64,000 bases of DNA, from the NCBI GenBank assembly GCA_015680905.1, contig CM027382.1, forward strand, positions 15,845,501 through 15,909,500. Reading direction: 5' to 3'. This document shows positions 1 through 12,622 of the stretch, piece after piece. Every line of letters starts with the position of its first letter. The first letter of the stretch is position 1. The DNA comes from Coptis chinensis (lineage: Eukaryota; Streptophyta; Magnoliopsida; Ranunculales; Ranunculaceae). The position numbers and the translations under genes were made by a program. The notes under the pieces were generated by a model. It did no database searches. It was not told the DNA's origin and saw only the letters and a program-made list of their open reading frames with translations.

Positions 1-132
1 GCAAGTAGGATATTTTATTAATAGGAATAAAAGAATACAACTCTGACAAAATGGAATTACAACAGACTCTAAGAATCAAATCTGTAGTAAGTCCGGTGAG
101 GACATTCTAAGGACTTAATGAAAGGGGGGACT

Positions 133-1506
133 TCAATAGAGCTCGCCTTTACTCAAAGTTAATCCATGTTCCGCTGCCGCATCTGCCCCAAAGTTTGCTT
201 CTCTGAGAGTATGTGAAATTTTCGAGTCAATCAGCTTTGATGTTCTATACCACCTTGCTCTCAGCCACCATGGGACTTCTCCTCCTTTGAATGCTAGGAC
301 TACTGCCATAGAGTCACTCTCTATCCAGAGGTTTTGCCACCCTTTTTCCACCGCAGTTTCAGCCGCTAAAACCACTGCCAAACTTTCTGCCTCATAATTT
401 GTAGTAACCCCTAGGCCTTGTACCAAGATACCCAGAATTTCCGCCGTATTGTTCCTGAAAATGATTCCCGCACCCCTATTGCCTGGGTTTCCAAAGGCCG
501 AACCATCTGTGTTGGCCTTAACTATCCCTATATCAGGAGGAATCCAGGACACTTCTTTGATTTTACTCGCTGACCTCACTCTTCTTTTGATGTTCAGTTG
601 GTTTAGAATCTGAAAATCTATGGTAGAATTACTCATTGTTCCAGTTAGCAGGAGACCAGCGATGCTTACCCCTTTAAGGACTTCGCATCTTATTCTCAGT
701 GGATTTAGCTTCACATCTTCAAAGAAAATACTATTTCGCACTTTCCATATTTGGACCATGAGATGAATAGCCGCAACATTCCAGAGTTCCTTGCGTATCT
801 GGATGTGCCCTCTTCCTGCCTCCATGATCGATTTTAAGTTGATGTCTAAGGGCTTTACTCCAAAGTAGTTCGAAGTCCATTGCCACAGTGCCATGGCCTC
901 CTCACACTCCCAGAGAATATGCTTCGCGCTTTCTGCTTCCTTCTTACAGAGCCTACATCGCAAAGCAAGTTGAACTCCTTTCCTTTGCACTCTGTCATCT
1001 GTTGGGACCGCTTGGTGGATCAGTTTCCAAGCTAGGCCAGCTTGTCTAGGATGGATATGATGAGCCCACACCCACTTATACCAGCTGATCTTATTTTCCT
1101 TCTTCCTAATCACCTCGAACCTTTGCTTCACTGAGAACATCCCATCATGAGAGGGTTTCCAAATTCTTGTATCGTGCTCTTCTCCTGTTGGTGGGTTGAG
1201 GTGATTGACATTGATGCCGGCTTTCAACAACACTTCTTGAATAGGTGCTGGAATATGCCAATTGTTATTGATGATAAGGTCTGAAACCTTTGCTGAGAAT
1301 TCCCTCCAGTTTATACCCGAACCACGTCGCCATTGTCGACCCTCTACCCAAGGTTCCTGCCACACATTGATGCTTCTTCCTTGTCCCACAATCCACCCTA
1401 GGAAAGGCTTCATTTCTTTTAAGGCCCATTTCAATCTCGACCATACTGAAGAATGTTTGTGGTAGGTTAAGTAATTGCCATCTCTCATAGTGCATTTTTG
1501 CTTCAT
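133..1506 (-). pseudogene. LINE ORF2 C-terminus: RT tail, zf-RVT, RNase H
   Basis: An open frame of 457 codons covers the end of a plant L1 polyprotein. Around residues 160-210 there is a zf-RVT segment with CRLCKK...H...WEC zinc ligands. From about residue 325 to the end there is an RNase H fold of the plant LINE type. The four acidic positions expected for RNase H can be seen: D in NTDGSAFGNPG, E in YEAESLA, D in WIESDS and D in FGADAAA. The reverse-transcriptase palm with its catalytic aspartates is absent, so the protein could not act alone. The frame breaks upstream near 1510-1630 (a frameshift relative to copy 2), and the coding sense continues in the piece at 1637-1969. The family assignment is firm. 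Expression or function is not expected. Confidence 0.85.
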
Positions 1507-1636
1507 GAATCTACTCCACTCAGTCTCCCATTCGAAAGTTCCGTGCTAACTTCATAAGAAGTGCAAGGTTCAAACTCCTTGAGCTTTCTAATACCTAGTC
1601 CCCTTCATCGAAGCGGCTTACATACTTTTTCCCATT

Positions 1637-1996
1637 TTAAAGTGACTGCCTTGGATCCCCAGACCAGATGAAATTTTTGATGGCGAGTTCACATTTCCTT
1701 ATGCATATTGCCGGCCATTTATACACCGACATGTTGTATACTGGAAGGCTGCTTAGTATTGACTGTGCCAGAACCACTCGACCTTGGAAAGACAACATCC
1801 TACCAGCCCATCCACTAGCTCTCCTCCTAATTTTGTCCACCAAGATTTGTATTCTTGCTCTAGTTACTCTGCCTTGGAATATGGGTGCTCCAAGGTACCT
1901 CTCCGGCAGTTGGTTGAGCTGGAATTCAAACAGGGAGGCAACTCGATGCTTCTTGGTGCATAAATTCATCCTTGTTCTGTCAAGCTATCTTGTTGA
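1637..1996 (-). pseudogene. LINE reverse-transcriptase tail fragment
   Basis: This frame encodes the segment just after the RT palm in plant L1 proteins, with the recognisable phrases LPERYLGAPIF and SGWAGRMLSFQGRVVLAQSIL. It sits directly upstream (minus strand) of the zf-RVT/RNase H frame and belongs to the same element. A frameshift separates them. In copy 2 the matching stretch is disrupted differently, so part of the damage may be sequence error. It does not reach the catalytic motif. Confidence 0.75.
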
Positions 1997-2871
1997 CTGT
2001 ATTCCCCCAAACATTTCATCCATAGGCTTGTAGTCTATCTTAACACTCTTTCATTGTTGGACTTTCTTGCTTCAAACTTAACTTTATTCTTGAGTGTCCG
2101 TAGTTGATGTAATAAGATGCAAGCAAATGAACATCTGCGAGTTGGCAGCAAGGTCAAGTTTCCAAATTCTTTTAATAGATTCAAATTTCATTTTATTTTC
2201 AAGAAGAACAACTTTTGTCAAACACCGTCCAAGTGCTCTTTTGCTGAAGACCAAACTTTCATGCTTTAGGTAAAGTCAATCTTTATATATATATATTCTC
2301 TTTGTGTTGCTTTTTTAATTGATAGAGAAAATTTGGGTTTTGATGTGTTAGTTCCATTGTATTTAATAGTTCCATTAGTGTTATTTGCTTCTGTAACGGG
2401 TTGATTTGTCAATGGGTTGTATAAATATTTTCAAGCATGAACTACGTAACTGGGACGTTACAGGTAAAAGAACGGATAAACAAGCTTGGATGTTACAAAG
2501 AGAACTAGGATTTTATTTTTCTACATGATATTTTATTTTTCTTCTAAAGGTGATTCTGTATTAATTGTAAAGAATGTGTCCTGATGGTTAAAGGGAGGAC
2601 TAAAAAATAGGAAAATTGCATTGCTTAATCCTTTCTTGATTTCAAAGAATTTATAGTTATGAGGAAGCATTAATGTGCACTTCAACCAAACTAATCTCAT
2701 TATTTGCAACACCATCAATACTCTTATAGTTAATGTTCTTGGACTGTTTAGGTAATGAAATTGTACCTATTGTTTTTCCACTATTGGATAGTTTTGGACT
2801 TGAAATTTGTCTTGTTACTGCTTTTAATAGAAGCAAAGCTTTGTTAATTCTTTTTTATTACCTTTTGTCGA

Positions 2872-4600
2872 TAGGCACAAATATAGATAAAAATTGGATG
2901 AGTATGCCGCATAGGCTTGAATATGTACAAGGTCTTAGAGATTTTATTGTGCTTGCCAAAAATCATTTAGACAAGAAAAGCCAATGTCGATGTCCGTGCA
3001 AGAAGTGCAATAATAGGTATCACTTGCACATCGATGAAGAAAATGATCATTTATTTACTTTAGGTATCGACAAAGATTATACTCAATGGGTTCATCATGG
3101 TGAACCTTTTGAAGTAGTGAGTGATGATGATGACGATGATGATGGTTCGGGTGGTGAAGGTGGACTCTATCGTGGGGTAGAGGAGATGCTTGCAGATTTA
3201 GAACCAAGTCATTTGGGTATTTCACAACTGGAAGTGCATCATTCAGAACTATTTATTGATCTTAATACAAGAGATATCAATCCAAAACCATTTGATAAAC
3301 TTTTGTTTGAAGCCCGTCAGCCTTTGTATCTGGGTTGTGAAAAATTTAGTACGCAGGATTTTCTCGCGGAAGTTGTTTCATCTAAAGATAATTAATCGTT
3401 GGAGCAATAAATCATTTGAGATGGTTCTCAAGTTGATTAAGGCTGCATTACTACCGGTGAAACACTCAAGTCCCATTATGAGGCCAAGGCATTATTGTGG
3501 GACTTGGGACTTGGTTATGTATCCATACATGCATGCATGTATCATTGTATGCTCTTTTGGAAGGAAGACAAAGATCTTGAAAGTTGTCGGGTTTGTGGTG
3601 AACCGAGGTACAAAATTAATCAAGGGAAAGGTAAAAAGTACCACAAAAGTCTTGAGACACTTTCCATGTAAGCCTAGGCTGCAGAGGTTGTTTATGTCGA
3701 AGAATGAGCTGCTGAAGACATGAGATGGCATAAAGAAAAACGAAGTTCGGGGAGGACAATGTACTAAGGTATCCTACTGATTCAAAAAGTCCGGGAAGAT
3801 TTTGATAAGGAGCATCAGCGTTTGCTAGTGATCCTCGCAATGTTTTGCTTGGCCTTGCAAGTGATGGGTTTAACACTTTTAGAGACATGAGCAATGCCTA
3901 CAAGATGTGGCCGATAATGCTTATACCGCACAATATGCCACCTTGGACATTACAACACCGGAAATGAAATTGATGTATATTTACAGTCGTTGATAGAATA
4001 ACTAATTTATTTGAGGAAAAATTGGGTGGAGACATATGATGCCGTGACGAAGCAGATGTTTGTAATGCATGCATCAATGTTATGGACTATAAATGACTTT
4101 CCAGCATACGGGAACTTGTCTGGTTGGTCCCCAAAAGGTAAAATGGCTTGTCTGAATTGTAACAAGGATACATTTTTCTTATGTTTGAAGAATGAACAGA
4201 AGCAGTGTTACATGCACCATAGTCAGTTTTTGCAACCAAGGCATCCTTTAAGAAAACGTCTTAAGCAATTACTTGGTGGAATTAGTGGGAGCAAGTATGA
4301 ACCCAAGAAGTTAACTGGGGAAGATGTATGTTTACAACTTGAGCATGTTGATTTAACAAATATTTGGAAAAAAATCCAAATAACAAGAAGAGAAAACGGA
4401 ATGAGATTGAATATAATTGGACAAAGAAGAGTATATTTTTTTCTTTTACCATATTGGAGAACCATTGAGCAAGGCGTCACAACCTTGATGTCATGCATAT
4501 TGAAAAGAACATTTGTGAGAGTGTTTTGGCAACATTATTACATCTAGAGAAAACAAAGGATACGGAAAAAGCTGTTCATATTTCAATGAAGCCTTGGGAG
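2872..4600 (+). pseudogene. TNP2-type CACTA transposase, decayed (copy 1)
   Basis: Plus-strand remains of a TNP2 transposase (the TNPD-like protein of En/Spm elements, which binds and cuts the element ends). Coding similarity starts at IDKNWMSMPHRLEYV, where families usually have MDKxWM, so the initiator appears as ATA. It runs through the Transposase-associated zinc motif (CRCPCKKC), an acidic Asp-rich stretch and the TNP2 core (GLGYVSIHA-like, SHYEAKALL). Several frameshifts near 3360, 3450, 3700 and 3760 break this copy where copy 2 is open. After PPW the usual segment before PGNEIDVYL is missing in both copies, a real shared internal deletion. Coding similarity stops abruptly after MKPWEFS, so the DUF4218 and DUF4216 regions are lost. 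Confidence 0.85.
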
Positions 4601-4604
4601 TTTT

Positions 4605-4668
4605 CGACACTAAAATCCCTAGTTCTAACATTTTTGGTGATCCCGACACTAAAATCCCCGGTTTAACA
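4605..4668 (+). repeat. Two-unit tandem repeat after the TNP2 truncation (copy 1)
   Basis: Two imperfect units begin with gacactaaaatcc and end with taacattttt, separated by ggtgatcc. They lie exactly where transposase similarity ends. The same pair is at 43385-43466 with slightly longer units. Confidence 0.75.
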
Positions 4669-4978
4669 TTTTTTCTATTGTTGGATTTATTTAGAGTAGT
4701 TACTAGTGTTAGTTTGATTGTATTGTTATAGGTGGAGCAGAATGTATGTGTACATAGTCTCACTAATTGGTATGTGGAATTATTAATGCTAGATCACAAG
4801 TAAAAGCATTAGTACTTGAATTTATTTGAATTGATTATGGTGGGTATGGAACTGATTCATTGCGTCAAGTATATGGGTATGGTGGTATGTTGCTTTGGAA
4901 ACATCTTTATTTACAGTGTTTTAGGAAGCAAAGGGAGAAAGAGGTCTATTTCAGTATAAAGAGTGAGCGCTCATAGCA

Positions 4979-5000
4979 CGCGCGTGTGTGTGTGTGTGTG
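4979..5000. repeat. (CG)3(TG)8 alternating tract (copy 1)
   Basis: Eleven dinucleotide units, three CG then eight TG. The homologous tract in copy 2 is also eleven units but has five CG and six TG. The alternating purine-pyrimidine composition could favour Z-DNA. Confidence 0.85.
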
Positions 5001-5739
5001 ACCGTTTGGTCTTAATCCGTGGGTATGTGTGTGGAAGTGTGGTGCAGCTAAGGGGAGGTGTTGTTTCAGCAATGGGGGAAGGTGATTGAGTGCACTGGAG
5101 GTGTGTGGAGAGTTAATACAATACTATAGAATATCATGCATACCCAATTTCTCTAAAAGATCGGAACACCAATTATAGTGTACTCTTTATAATATTTATA
5201 TTGGATTTTGTCGCCTTGAATATCGATATTTATTATACGGATTTTTGAGTTTTAGTTACCATTTCATTGCATGTGAAGAAAAGGATCCGAATATTTTGTT
5301 AATGGGGTACTATTTCTTCTTCTTCTTTTTTTAGGTTTAGGAGTGAGAAGTTTAGGAATGGAAAGAGTTATTGGTGGGTCTGTATGGTAGAAACTAAGTC
5401 TTTCTTTTGTTGGTGAATTGGACAAACAAATCTTGTTGACTTGGGGTAGAAGCATAGATGTAGGATGTAGGATATTTCATTTTCATGCTTATTGGTTTAA
5501 GAATGAATTATATCACTCTTATTTTGCTTTGTAGAAGGTATGATCTCAATACATGACATTTGGATATTGTTGGTTAAAGTTTATGCTTCTTTGTATTTTT
5601 CTTTTTGGTTAAAAATATAGTAAAAGTGAAGGTACATGAAACCCATACGATTGAGCAAAAGTAAGGAAAAAAAATTGGCAAATTCGGAAAGATCCATAAA
5701 AATTGTAAAAACTTTTGGCAGCTTTCTAGACTATCACGA

Positions 5740-6293
5740 AGACCAACTCTTTAACGACGACAAAAAACGAGGAAATAATAACTTTTAGCGGCGATTAAAA
5801 ACGTAGCTTAACTCGATTTAATTTAAAAACATCATACCATTTACTACGATTACCAACGCCGTTGGTATATCATCTTTGGCTACATACACAAAAGGTGGGT
5901 TAAAGTCAACCACCAGTGACGATTATAAATGTCGTAAAACAATCATAAGAGACGGTTGTAGACTTTCGTCGGACAATCAAAATTGTCGCTATTGCACTAA
6001 GTAAAGCGACGTTTCACATAATGTTGCCACGAATAACTTTTGCCACATTTCTAAATGCAAACGGGAACTAGAGTTTGCGATGATATGTTTCGCTCTAGCG
6101 ACACTTTATCATGTGCCTAAAGGTAGGCCTCTGCGGCCGACAATCATATATCGTCGGCATATATCATTTGCAACTATATCATTTGCCATGTTTGCATGAC
6201 AGTCAATAAATCATCGCAATTAACTATTAGTAACGTTTTAGTATGTTTTTGCAACGTTTTTTTACGTCACTAAAAATCTTATCTGTTGTAGTG
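5740..6293 (+). repeat. CACTA-A right subterminal repeats and terminus (copy 1)
   Basis: Repeated short motifs in both orientations containing cgacg, gcgacg, cgtcg and acgtttt, as expected of the subterminal region that TNPA-like proteins bind in CACTA elements. The stretch ends in the terminal inverted repeat tctgttgtagtg. Between the transposase remnant and this region (4670-5740) I see only AT-rich non-coding DNA and the CG/TG tract. Confidence 0.75.
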
Positions 6294-6702
6294 TATATAT
6301 ATAGCATAATAATAAATGTGTGTTGTTAAATGTATATTTTATAACAATACATTAAATAAGTGTATCATAGATGTTAATAATAATGTCAACGTGTATATTA
6401 TGAATTAACTAATACATTTTATATTTATTAACTTATACACGTGTATATTTAAATAGGATACACATGCTTGATATATTGTGGTACACGCACTTATTATAAA
6501 CCAATATGTACAGGGGCGGACCCAGCATTTCAACTCTCTCCGGGCTAAACAACGATAACCAGAGTCTCAAACAAAAAAAAAATAGACACATTCCAAAGAA
6601 ACAAATGAAACACCAGAATTCACAAGTAGCCAAATATATATACTAATTCATCAAAATATCTAATCAAATTCGACTACAAATCTATTTAAAAAGCAAAACT
6701 AC

Positions 6703-6934
6703 TTAAACGGTATTTTGGGTCTTGCGAGCGTCAAAATCATCTATTACCAAATCCATATCAATATCATTAGAAAAATCTCTTTCAATGTAGATGACCATTG
6801 AATCAAGAAGAAACTCATCCTCCATCTTATTTCGAAGCTGTGTTTTGATAAGTTTCATGGATGAGAACGCTATTTCTGTAGTTGCTGTAGATATGAGAAG
6901 AATAAGTAGAAGACGAACCAATCTATCAATCAAG
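6703..6934 (-). pseudogene. hAT transposase C-terminal dimerisation domain (copy 1)
   Basis: The minus-strand frame reads LIDRLVRLLLILLISTATTE followed by AFSSMKLIKTQLRNKMEDEF and VIYIERDF. This is the hAT family C-terminal dimerisation region as found in plant TTF-type zinc-finger/hAT proteins. The frame opens at the CACTA-B junction, not at a real start codon, so it is a truncated 3' exon. The conserved ER of the TATTER motif is changed to EI here (EM in copy 2). Confidence 0.8.
6873..6934. repeat. 62-bp direct repeat flanking CACTA-B (left, copy 1)
   Basis: This hAT coding stretch, from tttctgtagttgct to caatcaag, recurs at 45662-45723 and, on the far side of CACTA-B, at 63689-63750. The left and right versions align without gaps and differ by four transitions. 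Confidence 0.85.
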
Positions 6935-7399
6935 AGTAACTACAACAGAACATGTTTTTAGTAGCGCCATACCTCATTGCTAAAGGTGCCTTTGAGCGTG
7001 GCAAAAGATCTGTCGCAACGCACCAGATGGCGTTGCAAAGGCGTGGCTAAAAAGTGCGTCTCAAATACTCAAATGCAACACCAAAAGTGGCGTGGCAAAT
7101 GTTCCTAGTTTGTTGCGACGCCTATGGGTGTTGCTAATACACTAATTCCGTTGCTACTTCATTTATGAAAATTAAATTAATTGCAAATTTATTTCAAACT
7201 ATTTGCAGCGCTTGGCGTCGCAAAAGAGAGCTTGTAACAACTAGGATGGCGTTGCAAAAGTGATACCTTTAGCTGCACAACTAGGCGTCTCAAAAGGCAA
7301 TCTTTTGCTACACTATTTCCGTTGCGAAAAGTTCGAATTTTTAGTTGTACATTTGGCGTGGCAATAGACGTCCATAAATTTAGCGACACACCAAGTGTG

Positions 7400-10030
7400 G
7401 CAAAATGTGTCTACGTTACGGTAGAATCAAATCTTTTAGCTACACCAAAATTGTTGCGAATGATATAAATTCCAGAAAAACACACGCTTTATTTGGAACG
7501 CATTTAGCATTACAAATGGTGCAATTCATACATATACTTGTACATTTTCATTTACATAATCCTGCCCAAAACAATTTTTATAGAACACAGTAACCCTATA
7601 ACAATTCACCACAAATCATAACAAAATGAATTTCATTACTAAATCATTCAATACAAAAGATCTTCTGAATTCACATAACTATTTTTGTGAAAAATATCGC
7701 CTCACATAATCTTAACAACGTTCAACTAAATTTAGACGAATTATTCAAAACTAAAATTCCACAAATAATGTCTATAACATGCTAATTTGAGCAGCATCCA
7801 CTCGGAGCTTCTTCTTGATTCTACTACATCTGGCAACCAATCGACCAATCTGAGACAACAAATTAAAAAAAAAAAAATCACTTTAGTAAATTTATTAGAA
7901 ACATTAATAAACCTAATATATACAAGTTGGCAATGCATGTGAAACTATGCACCTCTTATATGCGTAAATTGGTGCTCATGGCCAAAAGCTTAGAAATAAC
8001 TTATCAAAGTTATAACTCGATCACATTCATGAAGGTACAGATCAAATAAGAAGACAAAAATAGCCAAAAGCTAATGGATTTTGAACTAAATTGTACATGT
8101 AAATGCCAAACCATTAAAAAACCTCGTGTCATAAAGTTATCACCAATGAAACAATAAAATAAGCAAGGCTAAACATCAAGTAAATCAAGCAAACAAGCTC
8201 AACTACAAAAAGCAGTTCCAACAGATGGCAGAGTCAGATGTAAAGGTATCGAACATGGGATGCTTCCTGTATACTCAAAATAAAAGGACTCAAATAAGAG
8301 TTGTGGGCATAGCGGCTCATTCCCAACCTGTGCACAACATAAGAGGGAGGTGTGGTATATTTGTCAACACGTTGCTACCGCATTGGTTTGACTCAATAAC
8401 CGCTTTCTTATCGTTAGAACACGCGTTTTTGACCTTATCGGTCCCATCTATCATTAGAGTTTGAAAACGAGATATTTCTCGTTGTAGAAATGGGCTTCTA
8501 GCTCGTTTAGGGCTTTAGTTGTCCTTCACTCTATTACCTTCTATTCGAAGTCTGACACTTCTACTCCTGACCTCACTTTTCAAAGGCAAGAAAGAAGTAA
8601 GCTCTTATCCCTTCTTTGGCTAAGACTACTTGCTCTCATACAGCTACCTATTCCCTTTCTTTAGCTTTTTAGCACTCTGTCCCTTGTACTTTGCTCACAA
8701 AAGAAGCTACACACATTATTGAACTCAATGCCTATTAGTTTATGGTAGTTTATGGCCTAGAACACGATTTTATACCTTATCGGTCCCTTAACCCGCCGGA
8801 GTGTCCTTTTAATTCATTTTCTAGGACTTCAAAAAGCCAATGTGTTAGTCTCACTAGTCAAACTAAAGAGAAAGCCGAAGGAGGAGCTTTACGAGCTAAT
8901 GCATAGTTCCGGAATAGGAAAACGAATGTCAGTGCATACTATCTATGAAGATAGGAAAAGGCATTAGGAAATTTAAAACAAACTGGTAAGCTCATCTTAA
9001 ACCCCAGAATACTTCAGGAAGGAAACACAAATTCTTATTGGGTAGAGTGATCAATGAAACCGAAAGTGTTCATTTCGGGCTAAGCAATGTATTATTTTGA
9101 GACAAGCATGTCCGTCTCAAAGATAGTTGCATGATGAGCTCCTCGACCTAAAAACAAGTAGCTTGCCTAGGAGGACTGGTATTCCCAAGAACATGAATTG
9201 AACCACTTGGACTCAAGGACAAGAAGGCATTGATTGGAGCATGGCCCGTAGACATCGCGGTAACCCGTCCGATTAACTCTTGGTTATAGCTCATGGATCT
9301 GGTGGCACTCCTCGACGAGCATCGAAGCCAAGATATCACTCTTTCGGTAATCGTGGCGTTAAACCCATACCCCTAGACTGGCAAGTTAAGATAGAATATC
9401 CCTTAGGGGTTGACTTATCCTTTTCTTGCCCTAACCTAGGCTTGTGTGGAACCGTGACTCAAAGTAAACCTATTTGTCCGGGACAGATGATCAGGAGAGA
9501 ACAAGAACAATCCGAGCTACATACATTCTTTTACTCGTTCATTGACTCTCAATAGATTACTCCCTTCGCCTTTTGGGGCTATGGAGTCATCCTTGAGTCC
9601 GTACCAAAGCTTTCTAGAGGTGCCTATAAGGAAGTGGAAATAAATAGGATGATTCAGTAGTAGTTTATTGGTCTGTTAGGTCGGTGAAACTGTCCTTGTA
9701 GCTAAAGCCAAAGATGGTTAAGTGTTCTAGTTCTATTTTTGTAGACTAGATGGGACCTAACAAACTCTCTACGTTGCACTGCAGCTAACAAGTCGAAGTC
9801 CCCCGAGTCCGAGTTAGCTGTTCTAGTTCAGGACAGTATGGGACCTAGTGCTTAGGGCTTTGGAAGCGAGCAACCAACCCGGCAGAAGTAGATCAGAAGT
9901 TTCCTGTTTGACAAAGGGGCGAGTTAGCGGCGTAAGAGTAAGTAAGTAACTAAATCAGGTGTAGCGGGCAAACACGGGTGTAGCGATAGAGCGGGTTTAG
10001 TTTACGATTCTATTCAAACAGGCTATTGCG
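7400..10030. other. CACTA-B interior without a defensible gene (copy 1)
   Basis: Non-coding in all frames apart from short chance ORFs. The part from about 8440 to 10020 has a more balanced composition and a texture like plant mitochondrial intergenic DNA (for example aaggcaagaaagaagtaagc). A plus-strand frame near 9300-9555 is open but unrecognised. Homologous to 46250-48820. Confidence 0.5.
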
Positions 10031-10039
10031 CCTAAGTCA

Positions 10040-10620
10040 ATCCCTCATATCGGCCAAATCCTCTCGCAGTATCTCCACCAAAAATATACTTATTACTGTC
10101 ATCATAAGGTGGCAGATTGATGCATTCCCGTTCATTGGATTACATGTACGTAAGACTAGAATCACCATTAAAGGTAGCTTAGCATGTCCGTGATAAACAA
10201 ATCAAACCATTAGAAGAACCAGCATTCTGCGGGATAGATAAGATTGTAATTTAATTGGAGGGTGATTTATTTTTTGTAATTCTGAGATTTTGACCATCAT
10301 CATATTCCTCATTAGTAAAGCTCCACGGTGACAAGTATTATCCTTCTTAATCAGAAGGATGTGACCCGAGTCTCTGTTTTGAGTGTACAGCTGAAGTTGA
10401 TGATCGTAAGGAAGCAAGGGTCATGGATTGTGTTGGACCAAGATTTGCAAACAAGCTAGTTTGTCCGAGGGAGTCAGTGGGTAGTCTTGAAAGTATCTAC
10501 AATTAGAGCAGTAAGGAAACAGTGTGGAACAAGTTGCTGAATGCAGTAATGCTAGGGAACTTGCTCTGATGGTTCACCTTGGGGTTGTTGATGCACCTAG
10601 ACCTGTGGTCGATGCACCTA
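10040..10620 (-). pseudogene. F-box protein gene fragment captured in CACTA-B (copy 1)
   Basis: The minus strand carries decayed coding similarity to plant F-box proteins of the F-box-associated type. The better-preserved version is at 48823-49400. Here the central segment with LQLYTQNRDSGHILLIKK is readable. The downstream NGLICL-like and CNPVTRECINLPPYDD-like segments are broken by frameshifts. It is probably dead. Confidence 0.5.
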
Positions 10621-10639
10621 GTTAGGATTGCAAAGGAGA

Positions 10640-12380
10640 GAGGATAAAACTAGAAGGGACTTGAATAGTGTCAGCATAAGTCTGTGGACAATAAGATCAT
10701 CTGAAGGCATGGCTTTGGATAGAACTAAACGGGAAACAATCAGGACCTCCAACCCATGAATTTTAGTTAGGTAATGAGTGTTGATATTTATTTGTGCATG
10801 TGACTACAGCATGAACCAAAAGTAAGAAGCTATGAAGCACGGACACTCGATCGCGATTGATCCTAAACTAGCAGAGATGGTTGACCGACGAAACGGAAAC
10901 AAAGCAAGAAGGAGGGACAAGAACAGACAAGCGAAGCTATCTGTTCAAACAAATTTTAAAATTGAAAGTGTGTATCTTTGAAAATGCAAAGATAGCAGAC
11001 CTTAATAGTTATGATCACCCATCGAAGCGACCCTAGATGCACTATTGGTGGACTAGAACTACAAAACATCTTGCAAAGCTTTTTTAGCTTGTGATCAATA
11101 GCATAAGTCTACATCTTATTGATCAACTATGGGTGCCTTTGAAATCGAAAAATCTAGCAGATCCACAACACTAGTTACCTAATTGGATGATTATCACCAA
11201 CCACCACCTAGAAACTCTCCCGGATAATAATAACCTTCCTCTTGAGGATGCCCCAAATAAAAGCAAAGCAACCCGGCACCTACTCTACACCGGCCGACAA
11301 AGTGCGGGGTTATCTTCAATTTTAAGATCTCTTCTAAACCATACTATACTACTACTGCTAACCGCTATTACCACCACCACCATGAACAAGTCCACTTGAC
11401 ATTTTTTTTTCTCTTAGCAACTTCAAACCCAAGAAAACAACCTCAGTATCAAATCTATGTTACGGTCATGTAGTAATAATTACATTTGAAAAGAGAAGTT
11501 TTTAGGACTTATAACAAGATTGCCTTTTCTTTTTCTAGTATGGTTTAGGGCAACAAATGTATGGGTCATAGATTCTGCTCTCTTATCCCCTTGAACTTGT
11601 AATGTTTTATCCTTATTCTAAGTAAATTATTATTTTGTGGGTCGAGTGGAGAGTGGGATTATGGCCGGGTTTGGAAAAAGAAGAGGTTGCAAAGGAAGAG
11701 GAGAAAGGTTGATGCAAAGGGCCTGAAGCTTTTCTTTGAAGCAGAATGATGACACTAAAACAAAAATCGCCTAACGATGGTTCATGCGAGATAAAAGCTC
11801 AAAGACAAAGTTACAAGCTTTTCCCAGATTGATGAATGTATGTATTTGTAAATATAGGACTTGTGAAGGCAACTAGTGCGGGGAGACAAAATGATAGACC
11901 TTTATCCTTTGTCCTAACCTTTATCCTTCGGATATTCCTTCTATCCTTTGCTACTCTTGTTTAATAGGGGCTCGTGGGAAAGAACCTAAACTCAAAAACA
12001 AGCACTACCGAGTGAAAGGAACAAGGCCGATATGGATAGGCTAGGATCGGGAAGGTTGGAAGCTCAACCATCAACAAAAATGCTTTCGAGGGAAGGTTTG
12101 GGCTCTAGAATAGCGTTTAAGCCATGCATGTTGAACCAACTCTTTTAAGGTAACATATGAGACCCGATCAAATGTAGGAATTAGTCTTTGGTTATCGACG
12201 TCTTAAAGGTTCGGCATTAATAACACCAAGCTTTCAAGGAATTATCAATGCCTCGATGTGTACACCTAATTGTCAATCATATATATCCCTAATTGTGTGA
12301 AAAAGAAAAGAAAAACCTAATATCATTCATTAATGAAGATAAGATACCAATATTTCTTACTTGCTTAAAGTTCTCAAACT
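10640..12380. other. CACTA-B interior, unassigned (copy 1)
   Basis: No recognisable gene. Short open frames such as 11187-11399 have no motif I can support. The texture between about 11640 and 12200 again resembles organelle-derived DNA, but no organellar gene can be named. Homologous to 49420-51150. Confidence 0.4.
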
Positions 12381-12622
12381 TTACCATTGAGAACCTCCAA
12401 AACTTGTAGCATCAAGCCTCCATCCTAGCTTGAACGGCCAAAACCTCTTCCAATTTAGTTCTTTGGGATACCATTTCAACGATTGAGCTCGTCATTACAT
12501 TTTTCAGCTTCCTCGCCCCACCGTCTTTTTGTACTTCCTCTTCAAAGATCGCTCCTTTTGCACTTCTTCCTCTAAGTGAATGGATCTCATCCTTCTAGCT
12601 GATGGTGGCGTGACACCATGCC

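Larger units (their letters stand above)
1..2046 (-). mobile_element. L1-type LINE, 5'-truncated (copy 1)
   Basis: Non-LTR retrotransposon fragment read on the minus strand. It holds the C-terminal part of the reverse-transcriptase region, a zf-RVT zinc-binding segment and a terminal RNase H domain, the usual order at the end of plant L1 ORF2. The 3' end lies at the window edge, and in copy 2 it is followed by a short A tract. The 5' side stops near 2046, well before the RT catalytic core, so this is a typical 5'-truncated dead copy. Base 1 corresponds to base 38771 of the second copy. Confidence 0.85.
2047..6293 (+). mobile_element. CACTA-A element, left end missing (copy 1)
   Basis: CACTA (En/Spm) remnant. 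It contains a TNP2-family transposase pseudogene on the plus strand and ends on the right with the inverted terminal sequence tctgttgtagtg at 6282-6293 (the reverse complement of CACTACAACAGA). Dense subterminal repeats precede that end. No matching CACTACAA terminus was found on the left, where the LINE begins. The second gene expected for the family (Transposase_24/TNPA type) is not visible, so this is an internally deleted, non-autonomous copy. Confidence 0.8.
6511..6938 (-). mobile_element. hAT (Tip100-like) element, 3' part (copy 1)
   Basis: It starts with caggggcggacccag, the terminal inverted repeat style of Tip100-like hAT elements, and holds the C-terminal end of the transposase on the minus strand. 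CACTA-B begins at 6939. The rest of the hAT element is not present next to copy 1, but in copy 2 it resumes after CACTA-B at 63687. The 217 bp between CACTA-A and this terminus (6294-6510) is AT-rich with no feature. Confidence 0.7.

Noticed and set aside
1262..1495. Overlapping short ORFs on both strands inside the LINE coding frame
   Set aside because: Shadow frames of the RNase H/zf-RVT reading; no motif of their own.
5280..5455. 63-codon minus-strand ORF identical in both copies (also 44050-44241)
   Set aside because: Conserved only because the whole block is duplicated; no start context, domain or neighbour supports it.
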